Of a stretch of DNA of 64,000 nt, positions 32,714-42,527 are shown one piece after another. The stretch's first letter is position 1. Every line of letters begins with the position of its first letter. Made by a program: the position numbers and the translations under genes. Below the pieces are notes generated by a model, which was not told the DNA's origin, ran no database searches, and saw only the letters and a list, made by a program, of their open reading frames with translations. Source of the stretch: Leptospiraceae bacterium (lineage in GTDB: Bacteria > Spirochaetota > Leptospiria > Leptospirales > Leptospiraceae); NCBI GenBank assembly GCA_016711485.1, contig JADJSX010000009.1:248001-312000 (forward strand), in the 5' to 3' direction.

Positions 32714-33310
32714 AAAGGAGGCAATCGGAAATAAGTATTTAAAATGATTGGAATTTATAGTTTTTAGCGATGCAATTTATTCGATTACCTCAAAATCCTT
32801 TTCCCGCACTTAGCTCCATACCACCCATTCCGAGAATAACATTTTTTTCTGAAACTAAGAATTCAGAACGAAATCCAACTTGAAAACGGTAGGAGAAAGA
32901 AAAGGGAAGACTGCAGCTAACAGTCGTTTATTCCTACTCAGCTAGAAAAACAATGGAAGGCTTAAAAGAAACACAGTTCTATCTAAATGGATACTTTCAT
33001 CCAAAGGCTAGTCCGCCATAAATAATTTTGAATTATTACTTTTGAATTTTGAATCCTATTGACAATTTTTAAAACCAGGTTTTTCTTGGAATCGATAAGA
33101 ATATCCTTATCACAAAAAGCTTTCAAATTTGGGCGATAGAATTATCGAGACGTTGAATGCAAATAGCGTTAGCGAGTCGATAGCCGCTAGAAAGTAACTT
33201 TTCCGAATCCTGAGTATGTCCCCAATTCTTGAGGGTAAACAAGGCAGATGAAATTTTGATATAGTGCAATTTTTCATTTACATAAATTAATTATTTTTAA
33301 TAGTTAATTT
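32714..33310. other. Intergenic region without genes
   Basis: About 600 bases, no convincing coding frame. It holds one member of a dispersed repeat (33152-33194) and the divergent promoter regions of gatC and the SPFH gene. Confidence 0.5.
33152..33194 (+). repeat. Dispersed intergenic repeat, GTTGAATGCAAAT type
   Basis: GTTGAATGCAAATAGCGTTA followed by CGATAGCCGCTAGAAAG. Related copies at 39581-39614 and 43588-43616 keep GCAAATTAG(A/G)CGATAGCCGC and AGAAAG. All lie between genes. Role unknown. Confidence 0.7.
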
Positions 33311-33814
33311 ATGCTTCAATTATTAATAATTTTACTTATTTTGTATTTAATGTATCAAATTTTTCGATCTATTAGAATCATTAAAAGCGGAGAAGTGGAA
33401 ATAGTAGAAAGATTTGGAAAATACCAAACAACATTTCATGCTGGACTTCAATTTCTAAATCCTTTTATTGATAAAGTTGTATTTAAATATAGTTTAGAAC
33501 CACAAGTCTATGAGGTTCCAACTATGACTTATATTACAAAAGACCATTTCGAAACCAGTGTGAGCGGTATTGGAAAATTTAAAATTCTGGATCCTGAAAA
33601 AGTAAGTTATCAGGTTGAGAATTATAAATTAGCCTTAATTCAACTTATCCAAACTAATCTTAGATCCATTATCATTGAACTAGATTCAAAAACGCTTTTG
33701 GATACTAAAGAAATTATAAACAGTAAGTTAATCGAAAATATTATTCCTTTAGTGAAACCCTGGGGGATTGAAATTCTCCAATTTAAAACACTCGATTTCA
33801 CAATAGAAAGATAG
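33311..33814 (+). CDS. Short SPFH/band-7 (stomatin-like) membrane protein
   Basis: 167 aa. One N-terminal membrane segment (LIILLILYLMYQIF), then the SPFH domain: VEIVERFGKYQTTFHAGLQF, NPFIDKVVFKYSLEPQVYEV, and helices to FKTLDFTIER. Stomatin/HflK-type proteins usually run to about 300 residues with a C-terminal coiled coil; that part is missing and no continuation is seen downstream. Either a natural short form or a gene ended by mutation. Likely a membrane scaffold. Confidence 0.8.
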   Translation: MLQLLIILLILYLMYQIFRSIRIIKSGEVEIVERFGKYQTTFHAGLQFLNPFIDKVVFKYSLEPQVYEVPTMTYITKDHFETSVSGIGKFKILDPEKVSYQVENYKLALIQLIQTNLRSIIIELDSKTLLDTKEIINSKLIENIIPLVKPWGIEILQFKTLDFTIER

Positions 33815-33960
33815 AACAAGTCGATAGTGTTCATACTAAGTTTTAATCTATCTTTTGAGACAAGCATAGAAATTTCCCAAAGGCTAATGGCAGATAAATG
33901 AAAATAAAATTTCCCCCATTTCGTTCAAAACATCTCTTTATGAGAAACAGGTAGCCCGTT

Positions 33961-34030
33961 TTTCCTTTAAGCTTTTAATTTGTGTGATTAGAATCGGAAA
34001 GAATTATGGGAGAAGTTAATGCAAATTCCT
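33961..34030 (+). repeat. Dispersed intergenic repeat, TTTAAG-TTTTAATTTGTG type
   Basis: TTTCCTTTAAGCTTTTAATT-TGTG and, about 40 bases on, AGAAGTTAATGCAAATT. A second copy at 43141-43210 has the same blocks at the same spacing, ending GAAGTTGAATGCGAATT, which links this repeat to the GTTGAATGCAAAT family. Confidence 0.6.
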
Positions 34031-34075
34031 AGAAAAAGACTTAAGTGCGAGAAAAATAAAGGTAAACACTTTAAA

Positions 34076-37000
34076 CTAAATTTTAAATTGGAGAGTTATC
34101 CTAGCTCCATTGGTTCGTTCTATTTGTAAATTTCCTTTCAGTTGTTTTGTTAAGAGGTTAACAAGCATTAGACCGAATCCGGATTGTTTTTCTGAATTGT
34201 CTAAATCAGAAAATCCAACTCCATTATCTTCCACAATGAAAGAAGCTATATTGTTTTTTAAGTAAGCGGATACTGTAATTTTTCCGGTGGGTATATCTTT
34301 GAACGCGTATTTCATTATGTTAGTTAACAATTCATTTATAATAATTCCTAGAGGTTGGAGTCTTTTGGCATCTAATACAAAGTCTTCTATATTTTGTTCT
34401 AAAAGGACTGAGTCCCGGTTTGAGAAGATTTTTATAATTTCGTCTAAAAGAGATGGCAAATAAATTTTAACAGATATCTCTAAAAAATTGGGAGAAAGAT
34501 AAAGTTTATCATACAATAACATCATTGAATGTACCCTGTTTCTTGCATCTTCTAAAAGTTCAATTGTGAACTTGTCTTCTAGACTACTTGCCTGGTTTGT
34601 AAGTAGACCACCAATTGTGGACATGTTATTTTTAATTCTATGATGCACTTCTCTAAGTATAATTTCTTTTTCATTTAAAAGGGATTGAATTTTTTCTTCA
34701 TTTTCTTTGTGTACAGTTATATCCCTAGAAATACCAATTATGATCGATACTTTTCTGGTTTCATCGTACAATGCTGTATCCGTCACCCAGGCTGTGAATG
34801 TATGCCCATTACGATGCCGGACTTTAGATTCCCCGCTCCAGGCTTTATTAGATTCAAGTGCCTGCATTATCTCTTGCGCCTGTTTGATATTTTCCTCAAC
34901 GTGGGTAATATTAATTATGTTCTTACCTAATACTTCTTCTGATTTCCAGCCATATATTTCTTCTGCCGCTTTATTCCAATATACAATAATTCCATTTAGA
35001 TCAGAAGCAATCACAGCATCTCCAACTAACCCAAGAAGTGTAGAATGAAATTCAAGTTTTTGTTTTTCTATTTTAAGTGAATTTTCTAATTTTTTTCGTT
35101 CGGTAATATCTATAAAGTTGATGACTACTCCCTCTATGACATTATTTTGCGTACGATAAGGAATAATTCTGAGCGTATACCAGTTATTATCCTTAATTTG
35201 AACTTCCACTTCTTTAGGAATTAATGTGTCCATTACAAATCGAACATCAGTTAATAGGCTGTCGTAATGCACTAAATTTGAGAGAATATGTTCTAATGGT
35301 CTTCCGATATCTCCCTCAATTAGATTTACGATCCGAGTTGCTGTAGGTGTAAATCGCAAAATATGTAATTTTTGATCTAAGAATATGGTGGCAATTCCTG
35401 TTCCGGTTAATAAGTTATTCATATCGTTATTAACCCTGGATAACTCAGATAATTTAGAATTTAATTCTGTATTAACCGTTGAGAGTTCTTCATTGATAGA
35501 TTGTAATTCTTCTTTTGCAGTTTCTAACTCTTCATTGGAAGATTGTAACTCCTCATTCACAGATTGCATTTCTTCATTGGAAGATTTCAATTCTTCATTT
35601 GTCATTTCTAATTCTTCAATGGTAGATTGAAGAAAATCTTCTTTTGCATGTAGTTCTTTTCTGAGTAAAGAAAGTTCTTTTTTATATTTTTGATCTCCTC
35701 CTGACTCTGGAGTTTCTTTTTCTACTAAGTCTACGGGAATAGAGGATTCACTTTCAACTTCAAAAATTTCTTCAAAACTAATCAAATATAAATTCTCTAT
35801 TTCATTATAAAGATTCGATTTGATAGTATTAATAGTTAAATTAACGTTCGAATAATGTCCATTAGTCTTTACTCTTAAATTTGGACGGCGAATAGTCTCC
35901 CGGGTATTTACAATTTCTTTTAATAAAATAGAAATTTCCGTTTTTAATCCTTCCCTAGCCATTTTAAAAATATTATTAACCCCCGCCTCTCCAAGAGATG
36001 GTTCTAAAAACATTCCAGTTCGACCGTGGATATAAAGTATGTCCCCCTGAAGATTCACTACTACACTAGGAGGCGTAACTTTCGCCAATAAAGCTTTCTC
36101 TGTTATTTCGCGTAATGGAATTTTTCTTTCAGCTACCGGTTTATTGATAGTTTGCGTTATTGGATTTATGAGGGATGGATTCACTAAACTCGAAAAATGA
36201 TTTACTCTTGCATGTTGGTAACTTAGCAAATACTCAAGTCTCTGGTAAAATTTCCATTTACGATCTAAAACTGTGAAAAGGTTTGTAAATTCACCAATGG
36301 TTTCTGATGTTCCAAGCATAAGGATTCCTGCGGGATTTAAAGCATAATGGAATAATGGAATTAGCCGTTTTTGTAAATCAGAACCTAGATAAATTAATAA
36401 ATTACGACAACTAATCAGATCAATTTTCGAAAATGGTGGATCTTTAATTAAATCCTGTTCCGAAAAAACTACAAGATCACGAATTCTTTTTTGAATACAG
36501 TAGTTGCCATTTGTTTCAATTGTAAAAAATTGTTCCAGTATTTCGGAAGAAATATTAGATTTTATAGAATATGGATACTCTCCTCTGCGCGCAAACATTA
36601 TAGCTCGGTTATCAAGATCAGTGGCAAACACTTGTATTTTGAAATTAAGTTTTAAAGTCTCTATATATTGCTGTAATAGTATAGTAATGGAGTAAGCTTC
36701 TTCGCCGGTGGCGCACCCAGGTACCCATACTCTAATAATAGAACCGGCTTTTTTATTCTCAAATAAATTTGGTATGATTTGATTTTTTAAAAATTGAAAA
36801 ACCTCTTCATCTCGAAAAAAATTTGTAACACTAATCAGTAAATCTTGAAATAATGCATTTACTTCCGAAGGTTTTTTTTGTAAGTATTCTACATAGTTCG
36901 CCAGATTTTGAATTTGATTTAAAAGCATACGTCGTTCTATTCTACGAAAAATTGTGCCTAATTTATATTGAGAAAAATCGTGTGCTGTTTGACTTAGAAG

Positions 37001-37678
37001 AATTGAGTAGATGCTTTGCATTAAATTTTCATCTTCTAGTGTTAAATCATTATTATTCTGCATATAATTTTTATTTTCATTAGAAATATATTCTGTTATT
37101 TTCACATACATTTTTGAGGGATTTAGTTCAAAGTCCACTAATCCTGTGTTTATTGCACTTCGCGGCATACTTTCAAAATCTGCAGACTCTGGATTCTGAG
37201 CTATTACCATCCCTCCTTCTGCTTTGATTGCCTGCAATCCTTTGGTTCCATCCTTTCCGTTACCTGAGAGGATAATACAGATTGCGCGTTCTTGCTGATC
37301 TTTTGCGAGCGATTCAAAGAAAAAGTCTATCGGTAATCTTTGACCTCTGGGTGAAGTAGGATCGGATAATTGGAATTTTCCTTTTGATAAAACCATATTA
37401 TGACCGGGAGGAATTATATAAGCACAATTCTGTTTTATAATCATAGAATCTTCAACTTCAAATACTTCCATTTTTGTATAACGTTGAATGAGACTAGTTA
37501 AAATACTTTTATGGTCGGGATCCAAATGTTGAACTAAAACGAACGCCATCGCAGAAGGAAGATCGATTGGCATTCCTGAAAAGAATGCTTCGAATGCAGC
37601 CAAACCTCCAGCAGAAGCTCCAATTCCAATGATTGGGAAATTTGTAGTAGCTAATAATTTTTTTTTCTTTTCTTTCAA
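34076..37678 (-). CDS. CheB-CheR-PAS-histidine kinase fusion
   Basis: 1200 aa. CheB methylesterase (about 10-195): GIGASAGGLAAFEAFF (Ser), VQHLDPDHKS (His), SGNGKDGTKGL (Asp). CheR (about 210-480): FFRDEEVFQFL, WVPGCATGEEAYSI (SAM loop), ISCRNLLIYL. Coiled coil 665-745 with repeated SNEEL/NEEL motifs. Two PAS domains (about 750-865 and 880-990), then LREVHHRIKNNMSTIGGLL (phospho-His) and HATPase with NELLTNIMKYAF and DNGVGFSD. All catalytic residues present. TTG start at 37678 with TAGGAAG ahead. It formed an operon with the response regulator at 37876 before a miniature element separated them. Cytoplasmic; the signal is unknown. Confidence 0.93.
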   Translation of the reverse strand: MKEKKKKLLATTNFPIIGIGASAGGLAAFEAFFSGMPIDLPSAMAFVLVQHLDPDHKSILTSLIQRYTKMEVFEVEDSMIIKQNCAYIIPPGHNMVLSKGKFQLSDPTSPRGQRLPIDFFFESLAKDQQERAICIILSGNGKDGTKGLQAIKAEGGMVIAQNPESADFESMPRSAINTGLVDFELNPSKMYVKITEYISNENKNYMQNNNDLTLEDENLMQSIYSILLSQTAHDFSQYKLGTIFRRIERRMLLNQIQNLANYVEYLQKKPSEVNALFQDLLISVTNFFRDEEVFQFLKNQIIPNLFENKKAGSIIRVWVPGCATGEEAYSITILLQQYIETLKLNFKIQVFATDLDNRAIMFARRGEYPYSIKSNISSEILEQFFTIETNGNYCIQKRIRDLVVFSEQDLIKDPPFSKIDLISCRNLLIYLGSDLQKRLIPLFHYALNPAGILMLGTSETIGEFTNLFTVLDRKWKFYQRLEYLLSYQHARVNHFSSLVNPSLINPITQTINKPVAERKIPLREITEKALLAKVTPPSVVVNLQGDILYIHGRTGMFLEPSLGEAGVNNIFKMAREGLKTEISILLKEIVNTRETIRRPNLRVKTNGHYSNVNLTINTIKSNLYNEIENLYLISFEEIFEVESESSIPVDLVEKETPESGGDQKYKKELSLLRKELHAKEDFLQSTIEELEMTNEELKSSNEEMQSVNEELQSSNEELETAKEELQSINEELSTVNTELNSKLSELSRVNNDMNNLLTGTGIATIFLDQKLHILRFTPTATRIVNLIEGDIGRPLEHILSNLVHYDSLLTDVRFVMDTLIPKEVEVQIKDNNWYTLRIIPYRTQNNVIEGVVINFIDITERKKLENSLKIEKQKLEFHSTLLGLVGDAVIASDLNGIIVYWNKAAEEIYGWKSEEVLGKNIINITHVEENIKQAQEIMQALESNKAWSGESKVRHRNGHTFTAWVTDTALYDETRKVSIIIGISRDITVHKENEEKIQSLLNEKEIILREVHHRIKNNMSTIGGLLTNQASSLEDKFTIELLEDARNRVHSMMLLYDKLYLSPNFLEISVKIYLPSLLDEIIKIFSNRDSVLLEQNIEDFVLDAKRLQPLGIIINELLTNIMKYAFKDIPTGKITVSAYLKNNIASFIVEDNGVGFSDLDNSEKQSGFGLMLVNLLTKQLKGNLQIERTNGARITLQFKI

Positions 37679-37692
37679 ACAAATACTTCCTA

Positions 37693-37872
37693 ACTGACCT
37701 TACGCAAAAATAGAAAACTTTGATACTTGAGACTAGCAAAAGAATATTAGAAAATGCTAATATCAATAGCCCGCGGCAGCGAGCTCACCGCTAGGTGCAA
37801 ACATCACTTGAACGTTGGGCTCACCTTACATTATCATTTCTTTTTAAGAAAGAAATGATAATGTAAGGTGAG
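37693..37872 (-). mobile_element. Miniature inverted-repeat element, copy 3 (180 bp)
   Basis: Divergent relative of the two 158-bp elements: same start (ACTGACCTTACGCAA) and the conserved block AGCCCGCGGCAGCGAGCTCA, but its right end is extended into a perfect 24-bp hairpin, CTCACCTTACATTATCATTT plus CTTT, loop of about four bases. Target duplication TTCCTA at 37687-37692 and 37873-37878. It lies exactly between the regulator stop codon and the kinase ribosome site, and the duplicated TTCCTA restores TAGGAAG for the kinase and TAG for the regulator. Confidence 0.88.
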
Positions 37873-37875
37873 TTC

Positions 37876-38733
37876 CTAATTCATGGGAGTAATATTCATA
37901 ATTGCTACTCGGAAAAATGGTTGTCCATAAATTTCGGAGGATTCAAATAATTCGGAGACTAGGAAATAAACGGAAATTCTATTTCCATCTGAGTGAGAAA
38001 TTTGAAGTTCGCAAAAGTTTGGGTAAATATTATTTTTACCCGACTCTAAATTTTTTCGAAATAAATAATATTTATCCTGATCATCGCTTATTATAAAATC
38101 AGAAAATTTTCTTTTCACAAGCTTATTTCTCAGGATTCCCAGAATAGAACTAAATTTGAGATTTGCCTCTAGAATGGTATCTTTTTCGTCTAATGCTAAT
38201 TGACCAATCGGTGAATAGTGGTAAGCATTAAAATATTTTTCTTGCAGATTTTCTAATTCAATTTGTCGAATTCTGAATGCATTGTTTTGCATTTCTAGCT
38301 CAATTTGATGTTTCCTAAGCTCTTCTTCAATAATAGAATTTTTTTGTTTTACTTCAAATAATCTAAAAGCCATTTCAATGGAGGCCTTTAGAACTGTGGA
38401 ACTGACGCTTTTTACTACATACCCATAGGAAGTTATCTTTTCTGTCTTTTCAACAGTTTCTTTATCTGTATGACTGGATAAAAAAATTAAAGGGATATCT
38501 CGAATATCTAAAATTATTTTGGCTGCCTCTGTTCCGTCCATTCCTTCGCCCAGATCAATGTCCATAAGCACAAGGTCAATTTCTAAATCGGTTTCTACCG
38601 ATTTGATCGCTTGTTTTGCTGTAGTTACGCATAAAACAGAGTAGCCGCATGAATTTAACAAATGAGTTTGCGACATTCCTATAATTACATCGTCTTCCAC
38701 CAATAGAAGTTTCTTCTGGATTGTTTTTATCAT
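37876..38733 (-). CDS. Response regulator with PAS-like output
   Basis: 285 aa. Receiver (1-125): LLLVEDDVIIG acidic pair, DLVLMDIDLGEGMDG with the phospho-Asp, IFLSSHTDKE, GYVVKSV with the conserved Lys. A coiled linker (EEELRKHQIELEMQNN) and a PAS-like domain (about 160-285; YSPIGQLALDEKDTILEANL) follow. No DNA-binding domain, so output is by protein contact, presumably with the kinase encoded just downstream. The damaged paralogue at 5529-5804 has the same N-terminus. Confidence 0.9.
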   Translation of the reverse strand: MIKTIQKKLLLVEDDVIIGMSQTHLLNSCGYSVLCVTTAKQAIKSVETDLEIDLVLMDIDLGEGMDGTEAAKIILDIRDIPLIFLSSHTDKETVEKTEKITSYGYVVKSVSSTVLKASIEMAFRLFEVKQKNSIIEEELRKHQIELEMQNNAFRIRQIELENLQEKYFNAYHYSPIGQLALDEKDTILEANLKFSSILGILRNKLVKRKFSDFIISDDQDKYYLFRKNLESGKNNIYPNFCELQISHSDGNRISVYFLVSELFESSEIYGQPFFRVAIMNITPMN

Positions 38734-39694
38734 TTTAATTTTGTATTTTTCATAAATTTTGCAGATAATTATATTTTATAAGACTTCATTCACCGATAGC
38801 CAATTTCTTCAATAAGTTTTCCATTCAATTATTCACCTACCGCACGGTCAATGTCCTTAAGATAAGAATTTTTTTCACCTAGAAGTTCACGAAAGAGTTT
38901 ATCAAAACTAATCTTTTCTTCGCGTTCTTCGTGCCCTTCGCGGTTAATCCCTCTTCTCCCTTTCTATGGTTTGAAAAATGAAAATTGGGCTGACTAAACT
39001 AATACGCATTAGCGTTATTTCCGAGTGATCGCAACATAAGGCAGACTATATATTTTCCTATCGTTTTTCATTTATTAGCTTTTTCTAAAATAGCAAGGGT
39101 CTCTTTTTTTCGCAATCTCAGGCAATCATTCATATATTGAGAATGATAACTAGAATTATACTATAAAATGCTTTCGTTCTGCCTGTCCATGGATAAAAAA
39201 ATATTATTCTTATTTTAAAAACCATGGCATTTTTTATACGATCAGTTTATGTGAAAATTAAAAGGTAGGATTAGTGATTTACCTTTACCAGCTAAATAGA
39301 AAAACCTTTGTGCGAAGAATTCCCACTTCGTTTAAAGACAGGAAGAGAGAAAAACAAATTTTACACCGAAGAAAATTTAAAGCAGTAGGGGTTATTTAAA
39401 ATTTTCCGCTCAGCTCGTCGGTATATAAACAAATTTGGAATCATGTATCCGTGAATATCCACACTTTTTACAGAATCTTTGATTCCATTTGTGGATAGAA
39501 AAATTTTTACGTACGCTTACACGTTTATAAAATAACAGTGCTGAATTTTTTGGACAGAATGGGAGAGAATTAGGAAGGATGTTGAATGCAAATTAGACGA
39601 TAGCCGCTAGAAAGACAATACATTTGTATTCTCGGAAAACTTTCTTTTTCTAATTTCCCACGTAAACGGTGTATTTCTTTTTTGCGCGAGAAAC
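38734..39694. other. Long intergenic region without convincing genes
   Basis: About 960 bases. It contains a TTCGCGTTCTTCGTGCCCTT motif (near 38924), common as decayed or repeat sequence in environmental genomes, and a copy of the GTTGAATGCAAAT repeat at 39581-39614. No RNA gene or complete reading frame recognised. Confidence 0.5.
39581..39614 (+). repeat. Dispersed intergenic repeat, GTTGAATGCAAAT type, copy 2
   Basis: GTTGAATGCAAATTAGACGA followed by TAGCCGCTAGAAAG; see 33152-33194. Confidence 0.7.
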
Positions 39695-39889
39695 CTAATA
39701 AAAACTAGAACCGATCATCTTCAATTGGTTTTTTTTCTTTTTGAATAGGAAACCATTCATTTCTTTTTCATTCGGATACTTTTGAATTAACGCTAAGATA
39801 AGAATACCAGCCGCGGCGATAGAGATCTGTACATTTGAAAAAAATACTGAAACTACATTGAATAATGCAGTACCTTCAATCATTGCCAT
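39695..39889 (-). CDS. Possible small membrane protein (64 aa)
   Basis: One hydrophobic segment (QISIAAAGILILALIQKYPN) and a basic tail. No ribosome site is visible and no homologue is recognised. The composition is protein-like but chance cannot be excluded. Confidence 0.3.
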   Translation of the reverse strand: MAMIEGTALFNVVSVFFSNVQISIAAAGILILALIQKYPNEKEMNGFLFKKKKNQLKMIGSSFY

Positions 39890-40057
39890 CTATATAAGTT
39901 TGAGTGATTGGTATTTTAGAATTTGATTAGGTCCATGAATGATTTTTTGCAGAAATTTGGGAATAAAATATGATACCAGTTATCATTGATAAATGGATTA
40001 AACGAATTGTTGAAAAGTTAGTCTTGGGAGAATCCATATTATTTCCTTGTACCAGAT

Positions 40058-40969
40058 TTAATCAATTCGCATATCCGAATCTAATTCTAAAATCAAACTC
40101 TGCATTTCCTGCTCTATTTTTTCAATACTTAGTCCAGTTACCATTTCCAATAATTCAATCGTTTTTACGGTAAGAACATCATCTTTATAATTAGGTAAAA
40201 TTTCTTCTAAATATTTTTTTGCAAAAACTTCTATAGATTTTTTTTTCCAGATATACAAAAATAAAAATCTGGATTCAGATAATGCAATTTCGCTTCTGTC
40301 TTTAGATTTAGAAATCAATTCTTTTAAAGGAATAAAGGATTTTTCTTTTATAGAATTTTTTAAAATGGGATGTCTCCAGTTGGTATAACCCTCATTTATT
40401 TTTCCATTCATATAAGGCGTTTTTTCATAAAAAGAAGCAAGACCTTCATTGAACCAATCAGGAGGTTTTATATCAGTATTTGCATCAATAAATCCATGCA
40501 TAATCTCATGCCAATATGTTCCATAACCTGAATCAGAAAATGTATAAAACGTATTAGATTGCGGAGAGTTGCTATAGGGATAATAAAATCCATACAAACC
40601 TTCAGGAGATTTTGTGCATTTTTGAAATTCTTCTTGAGATTTAAAAATTACAATTCGAAACGAAAAATTAGGATCAGTGTCAAAAAATTTTGGATAAATA
40701 TTTTTATAAAAAATTTCCATATAATTTAATATTTCTAACATTTGCTTTTTTTTAGAGTGATAGGCAATGCTAAAATATTTAGAATTATGATACTCAAATT
40801 TTATTGAGCAGGATAAATTCTTTATATCCTTTTTAAATTTATTTAATTCTTCCGTTTTTAATTCTTTATATTCATTCTCAGAAAATTCTTCCCCTAAATA
40901 TTTTATAGTTGAGTCTTTTGGAAAAATTGTAAAATTGAAAAGGAATACTATTATAATAAATTTTTTCAT
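40058..40969 (-). CDS. Secreted gluzincin-type metallopeptidase
   Basis: 303 aa, signal peptide MKKFIIIVFLFNFTIFPKDS. Zinc-binding HEIMHGF (HExxH) near residue 153 and, about 25 residues on, WFNEGLASFYE, whose Glu is the third ligand in gluzincins (M1/DUF1570-like). A signal peptide without lipobox suggests a periplasmic or secreted enzyme. Substrate unknown. One base separates it from the upstream gene, so they are co-transcribed. Confidence 0.82.
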   Translation of the reverse strand: MKKFIIIVFLFNFTIFPKDSTIKYLGEEFSENEYKELKTEELNKFKKDIKNLSCSIKFEYHNSKYFSIAYHSKKKQMLEILNYMEIFYKNIYPKFFDTDPNFSFRIVIFKSQEEFQKCTKSPEGLYGFYYPYSNSPQSNTFYTFSDSGYGTYWHEIMHGFIDANTDIKPPDWFNEGLASFYEKTPYMNGKINEGYTNWRHPILKNSIKEKSFIPLKELISKSKDRSEIALSESRFLFLYIWKKKSIEVFAKKYLEEILPNYKDDVLTVKTIELLEMVTGLSIEKIEQEMQSLILELDSDMRID

Positions 40970-40970
40970 T

Positions 40971-42398
40971 TTATTTTTTCTTTCCCTTTTTGATTGTAGA
41001 TTCTGTTTTTTCTACAACTTCTTCTTTCACTGATTCACTACCCTGAGATTTTTCAGGACTAGGTTCTTTTTTTTCCAATACTTCTGTAACATATTTTCCA
41101 CCGACATATCCTCCCTGACTTGTCAATAAAAGTGTATGTAAACTCTGTGGAATATCAGGTAACCCTTCTAAAACATTTCCTTCAAAAAGATTAAAAATAT
41201 AAATTGCATTCGCAATGATTGTAAATCCAAAAAGCTGAAACTTAGGTAAATTAAAAGTCCCATCTTCGGAACAAAACAAATCTTTGATCTCCGGTACACC
41301 GACTTTTCTGGCTTTACTCGATGATTTACTCTCCACGTAATTTGCGGATATATGACCTCCATAACTAATTCCTAATAATGCAATGAGGGATGGATTAAAA
41401 TCAGGCATATTTCCATTATTCAAAAGTAAACCAATACTTAAAGCGACGAAAAAATAACTTCCTATGAAAGTAAGAGTCCACAAAAATGCCTGGAAATTAG
41501 AAAGACTATACATATTCGTATCAGAATCATACAATACAAATGGCATAAAATTCAATTTTCTAATTATCAAAGAGAGAAACATTATAAATAATAAGGAAGT
41601 AATTGCACTCAATATCCCAGTATATAATTTCCATTTTTGTGGAAGTAGTGTTATCGAATAAATAGTTGATGGTCTTCCAGAAATATAAACCTTTGCCATA
41701 ATTTTTTTCCCAAATAAATGTTCCTGTCTTTTAAAGGAAGCGGCTTCATTTTGAAATATGGTTGCAGGAATTGTAAATTTTACTTCTTGTTCTCCAGACT
41801 CATCTTTGGCACGGGATAAATAAAAAGGACGATTCTGTGCTAAATAATTTTCCTTGTATTCAAATGTTTTATCCTGCTCAACACTAATGAACTGAATTAG
41901 AATTTGATCGATATCGTTTCCAAAATTTTTTCCTTTAAAGGTAATCGTATCCCCTACTATTCCTCCTGCTGGTTGAATTTTATTAATTAGAGGTTGTTCT
42001 TCTGCATGAGTCAGTCTTGGAGGCATTTTATATATATAGTTATCTAATAACTTCCTGGTGTGTTTGTCATAAATTTTTACAACTCTATTTCCCTCTTCGA
42101 TAGGTAGAGTTCCTCTAATTTGAAAATTTATTTTTTCAGGTGATTTGGGATCTGCACTGAGAGAACCATTTATTATATGCGTAGATATTGAATCAATGTA
42201 TATATCGTATCCGATTTCCTGATAAGTCAAATCAATATATTCGTTTCTTATTTCTTCATTAGGAATAAAAATTGTTATATAAAAGGAATTTCTGGAAAAA
42301 TCCGAATAACTAAAATATTTTATTTTTACATCTGTATTCTCTGCGAATAGGGAAAAAGGTAAAAATAAAATTAGAAAGATTTTTTTTAATATTTCCAC
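40971..42398 (-). CDS. Membrane protein with IPT/TIG-like exported domain
   Basis: 475 aa. Signal-like N-terminus (LKKIFLILFLPFSLFAENTD), two or three beta domains in the exported part, including INKIQPAGGIVGDTITFKGK typical of IPT/TIG folds (about 135-235). Membrane segments near 265-285, 310-335 and others to 430, with GISYGGHISANY between. Charged Lys/Glu tail in the cytoplasm. No family recognised. First gene of a pair with the metallopeptidase; a joint envelope role is inference. Confidence 0.65.
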   Translation of the reverse strand: MEILKKIFLILFLPFSLFAENTDVKIKYFSYSDFSRNSFYITIFIPNEEIRNEYIDLTYQEIGYDIYIDSISTHIINGSLSADPKSPEKINFQIRGTLPIEEGNRVVKIYDKHTRKLLDNYIYKMPPRLTHAEEQPLINKIQPAGGIVGDTITFKGKNFGNDIDQILIQFISVEQDKTFEYKENYLAQNRPFYLSRAKDESGEQEVKFTIPATIFQNEAASFKRQEHLFGKKIMAKVYISGRPSTIYSITLLPQKWKLYTGILSAITSLLFIMFLSLIIRKLNFMPFVLYDSDTNMYSLSNFQAFLWTLTFIGSYFFVALSIGLLLNNGNMPDFNPSLIALLGISYGGHISANYVESKSSSKARKVGVPEIKDLFCSEDGTFNLPKFQLFGFTIIANAIYIFNLFEGNVLEGLPDIPQSLHTLLLTSQGGYVGGKYVTEVLEKKEPSPEKSQGSESVKEEVVEKTESTIKKGKKK

Positions 42399-42474
42399 AT
42401 TTTACTCCAATTGAATTTGTAATTAATTTTGAAAGATACAAATTATAGATAAAATTATCTTTAATTAAATCTTA

Positions 42475-42502
42475 TTGACATTGAAATTGAATTAAATATA
42501 AA
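42475..42502 (+). promoter_or_regulatory. Sigma70-type promoter of the Cys-rich secreted protein gene
   Basis: TTGACA (42475-42480), 16-base spacer, TATAAA (42497-42502), then AGGAG at 42517-42521 and ATG at 42528. The best promoter match in the window. Confidence 0.7.
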
Positions 42503-42527
42503 TAAAAGAAGTTTTTAGGAGATAATC

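Noticed and set aside
33311..33814. Frameshift truncation of the SPFH gene
   Set aside because: No continuation of a stomatin C-terminus was found in any frame downstream, so a short form or old loss is as likely.
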